64,000 bases of DNA from Climacteris rufus (GCA_013398175.1 VZRZ01000212.1:496001-560000), one strand, 5' to 3'; shown: positions 13,590 through 26,736, numbered from the stretch's first letter. The notes: a model not told the origin generated them from the sequence alone. Made by a program: numbers and translations.

Positions 13590-14734
13590 ACTCTCTTGCA
13601 TACTTCTTATGTATTCAGAAAGTGAGGCAATATCCACATGAATAATTTCAGTATTTTATTATCTCTATAAAAAATACTTTAACATGCAAAGGACATGTTG
13701 ATAAGTGAAGTCCCTAGTTTCTTGAAATAAATCTTATGATAGCAACTTCTTTCTTTCCTTGCTTCTGCCTTTCATTGCTAAAGTGATGATAATAAACATA
13801 TCTTTAGAGGTACAGAAAGCAAAGACGTGCATGAGAAGGAAATTAAAGCGTGGTTAACAGCAGTAGCTCGCTTTTCAAAGGAGACTACTTAAAATATGAA
13901 CAGACTGGTAGAAAAGCCAGTGTTTAAGATCTTTGCTGAAATGAAGCCGAGAGCTGAAAGTACATTTCTTCCCCATATTAGTGTTAAACAAAATGTTAAG
14001 GACCTTCTTTTTTTTAAAAAAAAAATAAAAAAAAAAAAAGAAGGAAGGGAAGGAATGGAAGGACTGTTTGTTTGTATTAAAAAAATAGCTTTAAACCTAA
14101 ACCCACCTTTGACATATAAGCTGATAGTATGACTGCCAAAATTTAGCCTGAACTTTACTTGTCTGAAATCCCCTGGAAATACAAGTGGGTGTGTTTTGCT
14201 TGAGTAATCCCTTGTAAATGCAGCGGTGCCAGCAGCACTGTAATAATGACCAGAATGTCTTTGAAGGCACTCAGAAGCTTCTGCTCAAAGACACTCTTAA
14301 ATAATTAAATCTTTTTCTTTTCAGTTTACATGGTATATGTAATGACATCCCCCAAGTACCAGATTTCCTTCCTTCCTTCCGTTCTTTTTTTCCTCATTAA
14401 AAACATAAATAGAGTATTTTAATTAAGACACTGCATGCTAACTTGGATAGTAAAAAAAGGTGATGAAAGGGCAGGTTCAGATAGTTATTTGTTGAAACCC
14501 CTAGTTTCCTTAATGCAGAAATGACAGCTTGAAAAACTTAGGTACCTCTCAGGTGATTCTAGAGGCCTTGCTTCCCTTCTGCAAATGAAGGGAGGCAGTT
14601 TTATCCACTTTCCTGTGTGCCCTCTGGCTCTTGTCAGTTCATTCTCTGACCATTTATGTTGTCCACTTGCAAGACCAGCTGCCAACCTGTCTGTACATGG
14701 GTTTAATTTTCTTTTTCCTATTTTTTTTCGGCAG

Positions 14735-14953
14735 ATACCGAGCGTCTCTATTCTGTAGTGTTTGAAGAAATCTGTGGGCGTTTTGGAAAGACCTATAGCT
14801 GGGAAGTGAAATCCTTGGTTATGGGTAAACAATCTCTAGAAGCAGCAGAGACTATTCGAGATGTTCTAGATCTGCCAATAACTAAAGAAGAGTTATTAAA
14901 TGAAAGTAAAATGATGCAGGAGAAGATATTCCATACTGCTGAGTTGTTGCCAG
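14735..14953 (+). CDS. PUDP: PUDP coding exon 2 (pseudouridine-5'-phosphatase), internal exon
   Basis: PUDP (HDHD1) is a cytosolic HAD-superfamily phosphatase that removes phosphate from pseudouridine 5'-monophosphate, a product of RNA turnover. This exon encodes about 73 residues starting at the Asp that ends the DxDGLLLD segment; that codon is split, with its first base in the upstream exon. Readable landmarks are DTERLYSVVFEEIC, YSWEVKSLVMGK and LEAAETIRDVL, closely matching human residues 21-93, which form the helical cap domain. The acceptor is a T-rich tract ending in cggcag at 14734 and the donor is gtatgt at 14954. The exon is 219 bases with phases 1 to 1, and an open frame continues into the intron only by chance. 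The exon carrying the nucleophile Asp is missing from the window. The family assignment is firm by residue-level recall of the human protein. Confidence 0.96.
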
Positions 14954-17468
14954 GTATGTTTCTATGCAATGTTCATAAACTCTTTATGCAATTATTTAAA
15001 TGATAATCAAGGTAGAAGTTTGTAATCTGCCTTCCACAAAACAGTTGCTCTTACAGATTATGTTTTGTCATTCTTGTTTTAGAAAATTTACTCAAATCTA
15101 CCTGTTTATTTACCTGTTTCAAGGGATATTTTACCTGTTAAAAGGTACAGAGTCTTTTTTTTCCCTGTTTACTTGTAAAAAAGCTTTTTTTCATATGCTT
15201 TAAAAGAGCAAAAAAGACTAGATACACGTACGTGAATTCTGTTTCTTAAACTAGACATTCTTTATAATTGTTGTTGGCAGCTGTGTTTTCCCTGGCTATG
15301 AGCATAGTCTGACTTTGTTAAGCACAAGTACATGTGCCTGTGCATTTAAAAGTATGTGAGCCCACAGGTTCTTTCAGCTGGGATTAATCTTGCCTAACCT
15401 GAACATTGAAATTCAAGTATGGTGCCTGACTGTGTCACTGGAGAGGGAGGATTTTTCAGGTTATCCTGAGACAGGTGAGTTTCCTCACCTTCTGAAGATA
15501 TGTGTCTTTTGCCAGTGATTGTGCAGGATGCCCAAATGAGTAGCTTCAGCCAGGTAACTCAAGATAAGCAAGAGGATGAATTTTACCTGTAGTGTGAATG
15601 CATACTTTTGTATTCAATTACATTTAGATCTGAAATGCTGAGAAATTCTTAGCCATGCAACACTATCAATACCTAAAGCTAGGATTGCTGCTAGCTTTAT
15701 GTACAATGTTAAACTTTTTGGAGCAAATATCAATAATTTATGAAGGAAAAAAAGAGGAGAATGAGAGGAATATAAAAAAAGTATTAGAAGTGAAATAGCT
15801 GCATGTCACTGTACAAATTTAACAGGTATCATTTTTTCTCTTGGAAAATGTGCTCGTTTGTTCTGACAATTTCTACAGCACATTAATGTTTTAATTTTTC
15901 GATGCTTTTTTATACCTAATTTCATAATGCATTAAGAGGATGAAAGTTAAAAATATGTGATATGTTAGGAATAAATAACAAGCAGTAAAAAAAAAGGTGT
16001 GATTTTTTCAGCAGCTTAAAAATCTTGAGTATTTTTTGTGTCCAACTTATTTAGCTGTCTCTCTAAGTTGTATCTCTAATGTCTTTTATATGCAAGACTT
16101 TTCAAATTGCATCTCTCTCACTTATAAATCCACCTGAAACTGTAAGCCTACTTAAACTTTCCAGAAAAACAAGGAAGTTGGATTGATATATTTTTCATTT
16201 TTCATGTCAAACTTCTGGAACGGACTTTTCAAATATATCTTTTGCAAGCCAAACCAAAAAACCTAGTCTGTGTTTAGAAAATGCCAGATGAACAGACTGG
16301 GTAAAATGTTAGGTGTCACAGAGAAGAGTTGCTGTAAAGAAACAACACAAGTAATAGATGCTATTAAGTGGATATTGTGTGGATATCACCTCTGAAGACT
16401 GTGATAATGTGGCTGAGCTGAACAGAGGGAGGTGATAGAACAGATTAGCCAAACGAAAAATGAAGTTTTATACTGTTCCTGTCTTCAAAAACTGAATTCT
16501 GGGCTCACTAAAGCTGGGCTATTATGGATGAAACAAGTAAAATTCTTACTAGGAAAAGCAAATAAACATTTTCATCATCACCAGAATTGTTCAACTGATT
16601 ATCTTTTCAGTTCAACTAAATATACATGATAACTTTCTTCAGGCTATTTTCTGAAATAGAGTACGTGTGAACTAGAATACTTTATGCTCAGTGGCCATTG
16701 TGGAGAGTAAAGGCATCCTTGGTCTCTAAAGTGAAGGGATCTGTACTTGGTCACAGTATATGAGATACAAGCTGAATTGCCATGAATTTTGGGAAACAAG
16801 ATTGATGTCAGCTAATAAGCTAGAGAGAAGTGGCTCCAGCTACTTATTATTTAGTTTCTTTAAGAACTGTTCTTCAGTTAACCAGATTTTTTAAATTTGA
16901 TTCTTTTCTTCTGTCCTTTTGTATCTCTGAGAAGTTTCTTAATGTAATCCTTGTGTATTTATTCTACAGTCACTGAATATTCTTTAATGAAGAATGGACT
17001 TCTTGCATGTGTTGTGCAAGATGTCAGACTGTGATGACATTTTGAGTTTACATTGTTCTTTGGCTAAACTGATCTTTCAGATGGTTACAGGAAAGTGAAA
17101 GTTTAATGTCATATTAATGGGGTAAGATGACTCTGAAGGTCTGTGTCTCTGGCCATCTTTTGACAGTTAATTGACAGGTTAGGTTCTATTGTTCAATCAA
17201 TTTCTAAAGTTTGTCCAAAAAATCGGATTGAAATTCACTGTGGTGGAGAGCAGTGCTAAATAATGACCAACTGTGTTTGAAAAAGTGACTCAAGCAAAGC
17301 AGCACTTGTTTCTGCATGAGCTGTGCACATGGCCTTGCCAAAGATGATAGCTCTGTAAATTCCTAAATCAAGTAAATGACAGGTATGTCAGTGATGGTTA
17401 AGGATAGTGTGAAAGTTGAATGAATATTTAATTGGCAAAGCATTTCTTTGTCTGACAGGTTACAAACC

Positions 17469-18037
17469 TGTCCTGGTTCCAGCTGGGATAGAGTTCATTT
17501 TCTTCTTAGTAGCAGGTGTAACACTGTGTTTTGGATTTAGTACAAGAATAAATTTGATAACACAATGATGTTTGAGTAGTTCTTACCCCAAATTAAGGAT
17601 TTTTCAGTTTCTCATATTCTGCCAGTAAGCAGGTGCACAAGACAGGAGGGAGCACGACCAGGACAGCTCATCTGAACTGACCAAAGGGATATTCCATACC
17701 ATGGAATATCATGCCCAGTACATAAACTAGAGTTGTTATCCAGGAGGGGGACCAATTGTGGCTTGGGGGTGGGCTGAGCATCAGTCAGCAGGTGGTGAGC
17801 AATTGTATTGTGCATCACACTTCTTTCTTAGGTTTTGTCTCTCTCTCCCCCTCTCCCTTTTGTTTTACAACTGGTAGTGTTAAGATTATAATTATTGCTT
17901 TGCTTTAATTATTAATGTGTTCTTATCTCAACCCACAAGTTACTTTTTTTCATGATTTTTCTTCCCATCCCATCAGGGAGGACACAGTGAGAACCTCTGT
18001 GGTACTTAGTGTCCAGCTGTGGTTAAACCATGGGTCA
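17469..18037 (+). repeat. ERVL-type solo LTR, sense to PUDP
   Basis: It begins TGTCCTGGTTCCAGCTGGGA and includes AGGGATATTCCATACCATGG and CTTATCTCAACCCACAAG. It closes with CAGCTGTGGTTAAACCATGG. These are hallmark blocks of a common avian ERVL LTR family (a second family, distinct from the 5.4-kb copy). No internal retroviral sequence flanks it. Confidence 0.85.
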
Positions 18038-19661
18038 GACTATATTACAGGCATACCACTTAATGTACAATACCTCTGAAACATGAGTGGTTGAAGACAA
18101 AATTTTGGCTATTTCAGTATGGCCAAACTGACAGACAAGCTTCAATACATCAGGCTGTGTTCAAAATACAAATTTTGTCTAAGAAGAGGCTACATCCATT
18201 TCTGATATGGAATTTTCTGGTAATTATTTGAGAGTTTATCAGTTAGATTTATTTTTAGTTTTGAAAGAATCTTAAGGTATGGTAATTTTGATTCAGTGGA
18301 GAAAGAATTTAATCCAAGACAACACTGACAAAATGACAGTCCTGCCACTGTGCTGCTTTTCTAAATATTTCTGTCAGAGTACAGACATTGTTATCTACAA
18401 AAGTAATGTAGTCGGCTTTCTGTTTCTGCAAATGCATTTTGAGCATTTCTACCATAGTCAGAAGATTAAGGAATGACAAGTGTAGTAGAAGAAAACCACA
18501 TATATTTATATTTACCTACACGTGTATTTTACGTATGTGAAGGTGTGCTTTTGCATAAACCTACAGTGAGAAAAAATTAACTCCAAATCATACAACTGCC
18601 AACAGTTTCTATAATCACGTCAGGATTATGAAACTACTGCTGTTCTTTCACAGTAGTCTCTGGTTTTTGGCTTATCATCATTATCACAAAGCACTGATCC
18701 TTAAGGATTGTGTGGCTGTGTATACTTTTCAGACATTTTCCATTCCTGGGTTGTTTTCATGATAACTGGGATTTACTTGTTGCACCTCCTGTTCAGCCAA
18801 TGCAGAATGTGATATGCAAGCTATTTTCCAGTTCAAATACCGTTGACTGTCTCTTGCAGCCATGAGGAGGTAATTTCATACCTCAATTTTAGTACCAAAT
18901 GAAGCCAGTCAGAAAGCACAAAAAGAGAAGAGAGGAAAACAGTTCAAATTTCAATGGCAACTTACTCCAAATTCCTTTTTTTCTTGAACAGTTCCATTCA
19001 ACCAGCAGTCTAGTTTGCTTAACTATTTCTTCCTTGATTCATATTGTGTCCTTGACAGTTAAACAGACTTTCTACCATGCTTTTCTTTTCCTTGCTGTTA
19101 TTGTTTTAATGGTAGGAAACTCTAGTGAGTCCATGCTGGGCTCAGTGAGCCTGTCAGCCCTAGAGATCAGCCAATTAACTGCAAACTCAGAATGGTGCTT
19201 TCTGTTTGGCTGATATCAAACACTTGGCCTTTACATCAGGTTCAAAGGATTACAACCCAAACATGCCTTTGTCAGGAAATCAGCAACACAGTTGGTGCAG
19301 GTTCTGAATTATGTAAAACTTGGTACTTATATTTTTTCTATGGGCATACATGTGTCAGTACGTCCAGACTAAAATGAGAGTAATGATCTGATGAATAGGG
19401 AGTCTCTCCCACCAGAAGGATCTCTGTTACTTTTTAGAGAGCAATAAGATGAGAAGATAAAATTCTTTATAAATAGTCAATTACCTTCCAAAGTGGGCAG
19501 TAGGTTTGTAGTTTCCACCTCCACTTCTCTAGCTTAGTGAAAGGATAACATGCCATTGCAGATAGCATTTTTAAACAGTGTGTCATAACAAATAAAGAAG
19601 CAGATTGATCTGAGAGTTATATTTCCATAGTTTCATAAGATTCAGGAGTAGAAGAGAATAG

Positions 19662-19790
19662 AACAGAAATATTTCAGTTGGACGGGACCTACAACTATCA
19701 TCTAGTTCAACTGCTTGACCAATTCAGGGCTGACCAAGCATTCATGATAATTAAACCAAGCAGTGGATAACCCCACCTCTGTCACAGTGT
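19662..19790 (-). repeat. CR1 LINE 3' tail, minus strand
   Basis: The plus strand reads TTTCAGTTGGACGGGACCTA, then CATCTAGTTCAACTGC and CAGGGCTGACCA. This is the reverse complement of a CR1 3' untranslated end, so the element points against PUDP. It is degraded and truncated. Confidence 0.75.
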
Positions 19791-20243
19791 CACCTTCACA
19801 GCAGTAATCCTGACTTCACCTGAGGTTTGAGTGCAAGGGTAGATAATTAATAGCACAGTGGTGATGGACTTGCAATTGTTGTTGCACACCAGACTACATT
19901 AAAAAATATTTTAAAATTATTTTATTACTTAGGTTAACAAACAGCTGTTTCTTTTTCTAGGTGAGATTGTTTTGGGGTTTTTTTGTTGAGTGCTTTCAGT
20001 GTTCAGAGGCTGCTGAGGTTTTTTGCCATATAATTGTTTTTGTGAATGTAAAGGATTATCATGAAATTAGCTAGAAATCTAATCAACCTAAGAAAGCTCT
20101 GAGTGGCAATGTTAACTTTTCTTTGATTAAAGAAAGTGTTAAAATCTTAAAAGGTTTTATGTTGCCCTGAGTTTTGCAGTTCTGATGTTTTCATTCTTTT
20201 GTGACTGGCTCTCACACATTCTCTGTAAACACAGCCATGTTAT

Positions 20244-20463
20244 TGTAACGATAACTTATTATTTACCTTCCTTTCTCCTGGGCACAGAAGTTTGATGGAC
20301 ATTTCCTTTGACCAGTGTGATTGAGGGGCGGAGAAGCTGCTCCTCCAATCCACTATGATTTCTGAGACACAGATATAATAAAGATGGGTGGGGTCCACCC
20401 GGCAGTTGTTGGTTGTTCTTTTAACAGGTGTCAGTCTCCTTCTTTCGTGTTGTTATTGTGACA
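20244..20463 (+). repeat. 220-bp LTR-like element with near-inverted ends
   Basis: The ends TGTAACGATAAC (20244-20255) and GTTATTGTGACA (20452-20463) are inverted repeats matching at 10 of 12 positions, with TG...CA termini. Inside are CCAAT at 20345-20349, ATATAA at 20373 and an overlapping AATAAA at 20377-20382, in LTR order. The flanking pentamers GTTAT and GTTTA are similar but not identical. It could be a short ERV LTR or a small inverted-repeat element; the family was not recognised. Confidence 0.55.
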
Positions 20464-20974
20464 GTTTAAAGTTTGGTGTCATATCACATTCAATGTAGGA
20501 GCTGTAAATGATTTTGGAAGAAAAGATAAGTCTTCTTAATACAGAAGATATATTTATCCTTAAGATTTACATTTTTGTACAACTGGACATAAATCATCAA
20601 GACATGCATAATGTTTGTACACAGTTAATTTAAACACTGTATGGAGCACTTTGGTTTCCTTTAGTCTTTTTCTTAGCAGTGAATCTTTTCTTCCAAGTGT
20701 ATACTGAACACTCTTGGGCAGTTTGTTTTGTGTAATGTTACAGCAAAACAAAGTGGACTTGAATATGGGTGTCTAAACAGCCTTGATTTTGGTGCCCCAG
20801 ACGTCAGGTGTCCTCTCTTCTCATGCTGTTTAGTGTGAGTAGAAATATAGCTGTATTTATTTACACAGTGGGGAATGAAGGGCAATGCCATGATGGATGT
20901 AGGTGAGGGAGTACTGAAAGACCGCAAGAAGAGTGCAAAGTTGTATTTGACTGTACCATTTAACATTTTTTGGC

Positions 20975-21368
20975 AACATGGACAGTGGAATTGAGTGCAC
21001 CCTTAGCAAATTTGCTGATGATACTGAGCTACGTGGCCCAGTCAACATGCTGAAGGGAAGGGATGCCATCCAGAGGGACCTGACAGGCTTGAGAGGTGTG
21101 TCGATGAAAAGCTCATGAAGGTCAACAAGGCCAAGTGCAAGGTCCTGCACCTGAGTTGAGGCAATCCCAAGCACAAATATAGGCTGGTCAGAGAATGGAT
21201 TGAGAGCAGCCCTGAAGAGAGAGACTTGAGGGTGTTGATTGACAAGAAGCTCAACACAATCTGGCAATGTACACGTGCCAGAAAGCTAACTATGAACTGG
21301 GCTGCATGCAAAGCAGTGTGGCTAGTGGTTTGAGGGAGGTGATTCTGCCTCTCTACTCTGTTCTGGGA
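20975..21368 (+). repeat. CR1 LINE ORF2 fragment, truncated at both ends
   Basis: The sequence follows the 3' half of the CR1 reverse-transcriptase ORF. Readable landmarks are GAGTGCACCCTTAGCAAATT, CATGAAGGTCAACAAGGCC, CCTGCACCTGAG and the block near 21340 ending CCTCTCTACTCTG. The frame is broken by many changes, including GAGTTGAGG where CR1 has an uninterrupted frame. Nothing is expressed as protein here. Confidence 0.85.
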
Positions 21369-24300
21369 AAAATGTGGGTATGTCTGCTATGTGTGCTCCC
21401 TAGCAGAACATGTTAGCTTTCAGATAAATGAAAAGCAACAATACACACACACATATATTCTGTTTCTTTATTGCCTATTGATTTCTTGGTTTTCTTTGTG
21501 GGATTGCATAGTGGTTAAAATGCTATTAATTAGAAATAAGATGTAATTGGTACCGAGGTGGCACTCAGGGAAGAACTAAAGAGTGGCAAGAGTGGAATAG
21601 TACACTGTGGTGTTTGTGAAAGGATATGCCACTGAAAATGATACACTGTTTGTTAATTTAAGGCCTTCTCAGCCAAGAAGGAGCTCCGGTAATGTACTTT
21701 TGAAGCTTAATTTTTATAAATTCTAGGATTTTAACTTAGTGTGGTCTTATTTGCAATATCTGCTTTCTCTTGAGAGAAGGTCTTGTGAAATTCTGTTCAT
21801 TTTTAAGGGTTTTTCTTACATAGCTTATGTTCATCTTTTTAGGATTGAAAGAGACTTTAGAGAAGATAGTGGGGCTGTCTGTGTAGGCCTGAGCATTGTG
21901 ACCTTGTGACCTTGCTCCTGCACTCTGTGCTGACAGTACACAAACCAGCTGCTTTCCTGAAGCCATAAGACAGTAGGACTTTGGCTGTGTTTGTAAGACC
22001 ATCAAACAGTGGATTTTCAGGCTAAGGTACTGTCTGTCGGAGCTTGCTGTGTGATTGTCTGTATGATGGTGTTGCTATACCTTCAAATTAATCAACTGCC
22101 AGCAGAAATATGAACACCAGCGATCATTCCATTGGGGATCAGAGGAAATTGAAATTAAGGTTCAGTGCTGAAGTGGCATGAATAATTATCTTCCTTAGCT
22201 CACATGCTTGCACAGTTTATGATGGAGATCACTTTCTTGTCTCTTGAAAAACATTCTTATACACTACTGTAATATGTTCATAGACAAAGGTTTGGTTGGA
22301 GACTTATATGTGAAAAAATATAGAAGAGCTTTGTAGTATCTCCTTCTTTATTTGGGACCATTTCAGAAGGAATAGGTCTGAATCTGGACATATGGAAGTG
22401 ATACAAATTAGGAGCAGTGTTTTGTTCAATGATAGATAAATACAAGAAAAGGGATGGTACAAAAATTTGAAATTATATCAAATTAAATGTAGCAAAAATG
22501 TATGTGTTGTTTACTGTTCTGAGGTATTCTGCATGACACAGAGATCATGTTTGTATAAAGCAAAAAGGAAAATAAAAATTCCTTTTGCTTTTCATGAATT
22601 TGAGTTAGTTTTCAAGAGTTTCATCTTGTTAATTTTCACTTAATGATGAATAATGTAATTTGATTATAAAATGTGATAACTTAAAAAAAATGTAGAAAAC
22701 AGTGTTGTAATAGCATGTAAATAATTAGGTAGGGACTCTCATTAGATCATTTTAGTGTAACATTATTTGGTTTCCTGAACTCTTGCTGTACATGTTTGTA
22801 TTAGTCAATGAGAAGGAAAATGTGACAGCTAGCCCAAGGGGTTTGTTGTTTGGTATAAGTCTTATTTTTAGTTTGTCAGTTGATCCAATGTATTAGTCAC
22901 CATGATTTCAGCTGAATCTAAAGAGAACAACACCACATTTGAAGTCTAATGAATGAATAAAAATTCCTTTAAGAAAGAATATATTTATTATGTATGCTTT
23001 TCTGCAATTTTCAGAACAAAATAGCTGATCTCTTTCTTTTAAATGTCTCAGAAGAAATAGGTCCTTTCTGTTGGCTTAATTTGTTTTCTTTTTCTTTTTC
23101 CAAAGTTGATAACTTCATTGACGTTTGGGATTAATTGGGTTTTAAAGATGCTGACATTTAAAGTTGGTCCTTCTTCTTTGCAGCTTCTGTAAAGAAACTT
23201 GGCTTACGATTCTATTTGCTTATTTTTCTTTGCAATAGTCACCAGTCTTTAACTGTTGTAGTTAATATGTATTAAGCTTCTGTGTCTGATCTAAAACTTT
23301 TTATTTAAAGAGGTAGCATAAAGAAACAGTACTAACCTCTTTGGCTATCTGAAAAAAAAAAAGAGTATATTTGGAAATAAAGCATAGCAATGTGGGATAT
23401 TTGTGCCTAATTCTTTTATAATTAGTTGAAGAATTTATGTTGTACTGCATAAGATATTTATTTCCTGTGTGCCATATTAGGAGTGTATTCTTATGCTGGG
23501 AAAACAGAGACCCTTATTTCTTTTGATCTTTCATTATTTTTTATTCTTGCTCTATGTGACTAAGCCTTCAGTAGGAGGGGTGAGGGTGGTCCCAGAAAAT
23601 CTAGCATAGACGGGAGGCCCATCCCTCTGGGCCTCTGATGGATGGGGCTTGATCTCTTATATGGTAGCTACAAGTAAATTATAACTTTGTGAGATCACAG
23701 AAGCTTTCAGCATATTTCTTCACTGTCATTGAGTTTTGAACTGGTTGGTTTTGATGGTCATTTGATTGAAAAATCTTTCTAGCTGTAGAGGATGTAATGA
23801 CATAGTATATGCCAGGGGAATCTTTTTACAGATCTTTAAAACAGTTCCTCAAGTCCCCTTCTGTTGATGTTTTCTTTTAAAAAAGGCACTGGAAAGACAC
23901 TAAGAAAGAGATTATCTTCTTAATGAAGAATTATATGCTGAATGAGTACAATAATTGTGTCAGTAACTTGATGTGGTGGCAAAGTGTCTAGAGCTAAACT
24001 GGTGGTCATTGATGCAAACAAAAATGGATTTTCTTGATCTATAGCTTTTACAAAGAGGAAAGCAAAACTGGAATGAAAATATTTTACATCTGCCACTGTT
24101 TTGAGTTTGTCAAGGTATGCTGGCTATTCTTCCAAATGCCATTTAATTTTTTTCAGTGCAGCTGATTTGTCCCCTGCGTTTTTTCTAATCTATCTTGCTC
24201 TATTTATACATATGCAAATAATTTTTTAAATGGCATATTCTTATTTAAGTGCCTTTTCTGAATAATGTAAGTATTTGCGCTCTGGACATATGAGGGACAA

Positions 24301-26506
24301 CTGCATTTTAGCTCCCTTGTTGTGAGGCAAGCCAAAAAGAGAAATCAAACACACATGCATACACATTTACACGCTGAAATCATGACATGCTCAGGGAATA
24401 TAAGAGAGAACCCTGAGAAATAATCTTTCTGCAACAGTGCTTTTCTGTGGCTGGCTACCTTCAATAGAAGCATAGAATAAACATACCCAATGAGAGATGA
24501 ACTGAAGCTGTGATGCAGTGGGACTGAAGGAAATTATCTGTTTGTAAAGAGCATAACTTTAGAGAAAACTAACTATATCATAGCAAGGGCATAGGAGATA
24601 GGAAAAGTCTTCTGCTTGTGTAATCTTTGGACTTTTGTGTATTACTACACATATGGTATACCAGCCCTGCTAAACATTGTAGTTTATTTAGAATAAGTTC
24701 ATTAGAATGAATGCATTTTATTTTAAGGAAGAGAAACATAGACTACTGCTTTATGTTAAGGAGTCTTAGTACTTCTATTGATTTAATATAGACTTACTTC
24801 ACATGTTTCAGAATGAAGATATAAACTATCTGGAATAAAACATTAACTTGTATTTAACATCATATTTTGGTGAGAGGACACAGTAACATCATTTGGGAAA
24901 AAATGCCTTTGCTTAGTATAACCACTTGAGCATAGGAAGGTGTTAAAATGGCTGATGTACTGACATTAGAGGAATAACACTTGCTATTTCTGTCCAGCCC
25001 AAAATCTATCATCACGGACGTGTGTGTATTTAAAGGCCATCTGCAAATACAAGCATGGAGCTGGAAATGTCAGTTATTAATTTTTTTATTATATTCTAGA
25101 GAATAAATGAGAAATCTACAGAGAGTTGTACCTACAAGTCCTATTTCCAGATGGGTAGATTGCACCTATTCACCAATGTCCACGCTTTGTTATCAGTAGT
25201 GCTTAAAACTTCCCGAAGTTGGGCATATGATTATACTTGAGAAAAATGTATGGCAGATAAGGTGATTGTTTATAGAATTGAATGGCTGGATCATATGGGA
25301 AATGCAAATCAGAGATACTGGGGTGGCAAAGGAGGAGTAGGAACGGTTTGAGGGAGCGAGGACCAGACATAACTATGACAGTGGATCAGGGGGAAGGGAA
25401 TGAGATTATTTTAATATAAGCAGGCTTGAAAAATAGGGTAGGAATTCATGTAGTTGGAAGATGAAAACAAACAATTGTGCTCAAGTTGTTTCAAAGAGCC
25501 AAAAGTCAACTGGAGTCCACTTGAACCTAAACCAGCTGAAACTAAAGTACCTGAAACTAATATCCTGTGTCCAGTACAGTTGGGATTAATGCCAAGAAGC
25601 ACAGCTGAAATGATTTTACAGGCATGGAGGATTTTCTCTTGTAAATTTATAAAGACCAGACATCCACTCTTGTTCTTCATTAAATAATGCTAATTGTTTT
25701 GTCTGGGAGAGTTTAGAATGCGTCAGCAAAGAAGCTTCATAGAAAACTCAAAACTTGCACTAGATAACAAAGTATGTTTCCCTCTTACACAGACTGTTGT
25801 GTTTTCACTGTTCACTGCATTAACCTTCCCTAGAAGACTGGATCAGATTGAAGTTTCTACCCATTAGGCTTGAGGTGTTCATTACTTTGGGTTCACAGCA
25901 TCAATAGATAAAGCTCTGGTATTAACAACTGTGACTGACAGCCGCTCTCCTCTGCCCAGAGTTACTTGCTTTAGTAATTGCAAAAGAGAGAAACTGAGCT
26001 TTCTCCCAGTTGAGGGCTGGTTTGAGACAGCTGGATACCTGCTTCAGAAATTAAAACTGTGCCATCCAGTGAGGGGAGTATATTTCTTTGATTTTTTTTC
26101 TCCAGGAGCATAACTGTACATGAAAGAAAATGTTCTCCTAAACTCCCAGAGTTTGAAATAATAAACTTACATAATGTGGGGACATTGCTTAATGAGTTTT
26201 TAGAGAGTGTTATGTAATGATGTTGATCACATTTTTGATAGATTTTGAGAAAAGTCTCATTTGCTAATAGAACAAGTATACATATAACTTACAGAATGTT
26301 CCATGATTTTTGTGTGTAGAAGGAACATTTCAGATATAGCAAGAATTTTCTTTTACACTGGATGTTTGAAATAGGTTTACTACAGTCATTAAGACAGAAT
26401 TGTTGAAGTATTGCTAAATACTTTGGATATAAACATTAATACATATGCATTGTATGCACTTATATGCATATATATATAAAGTAAAACATATATATTTGTC
26501 TTGCAG

Positions 26507-26736
26507 GGGTCGATAAGCTGATCCGTCATTTACACAAACACAACATACCCATAGCTGTTGCCAGCAGCTCAAGTGAAGTGACATATCAGATGAAAACAAC
26601 CAGACACAAAGACTTGTTTGGTCTTTTTCATCATGTTGTGTTGGGAGATGACCCTGAGTTGAAGTGTGGCAAGCCACATCCTGATCCGTTTTTAATTTGT
26701 GCAAAGAGATTTCACCCTCCTGCACCTCCAGAGAAG
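26507..26736 (+). CDS. PUDP: PUDP coding exon 3, HAD core motifs II and III
   Basis: The exon completes a Gly codon split with the previous exon and adds 76 codons, ending exactly on a codon boundary (Lys). It encodes the Rossmann-like core: VDKLIRHLHKHNIPIAVASS, where the Ser after AVA is HAD motif II, then TTRHKDLFGLFHHVVLGDDP, then GKPHPDPF, whose Lys is HAD motif III and neutralises the phosphate. The human enzyme reads GKPDPDIF there, so the His is a substitution at a position that varies in the family. The acceptor is ttgcag at 26501-26506, preceded by a TA-rich stretch rather than a long pyrimidine tract. The donor is gtaaga at 26737. Length, phase and order agree with the neighbouring exons. 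Confidence 0.96.

Larger units (their letters stand above)
1..14734 (+). other. PUDP: PUDP intron upstream of exon 2 (3' part)
   Basis: This AT-rich DNA precedes the exon 2 acceptor. I searched for the expected first exon (a short CpG-rich block coding DMDGLLL and ending in a donor) and did not see it, so it should lie outside the window. Besides the repeats listed separately, the stretches 1-2370, 6080-13380 and 13600-14730 hold only short chance ORFs, homopolymer runs and AT-rich low-complexity sequence, for example the TA-rich stretch at 8160-8280 and the A-rich stretch at 13997-14045. No other gene was recognised. Confidence 0.85.
14954..26506 (+). other. PUDP: PUDP intron between exons 2 and 3 (11.6 kb)
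   Basis: The intron runs from donor gtatgt to acceptor ttgcag. It contains an ERVL-type LTR at 17.5-18.0 kb, a minus-strand CR1 tail at 19.7 kb, a 220-bp LTR-like element at 20.24 kb and a CR1 ORF2 fragment at 21.0 kb. The remaining stretches (14954-17465, 18040-19660 and 21370-26500) are AT-rich and without any coding, RNA or repeat signature I could name. Confidence 0.9.

Noticed and set aside
14485..14832. 115-codon minus-strand ORF overlapping PUDP exon 2
   Set aside because: It is partly the antisense of the exon and has no independent evidence.
20857..21267. 136-codon minus-strand ORF
   Set aside because: It is the antisense reading of a plus-strand CR1 fragment.
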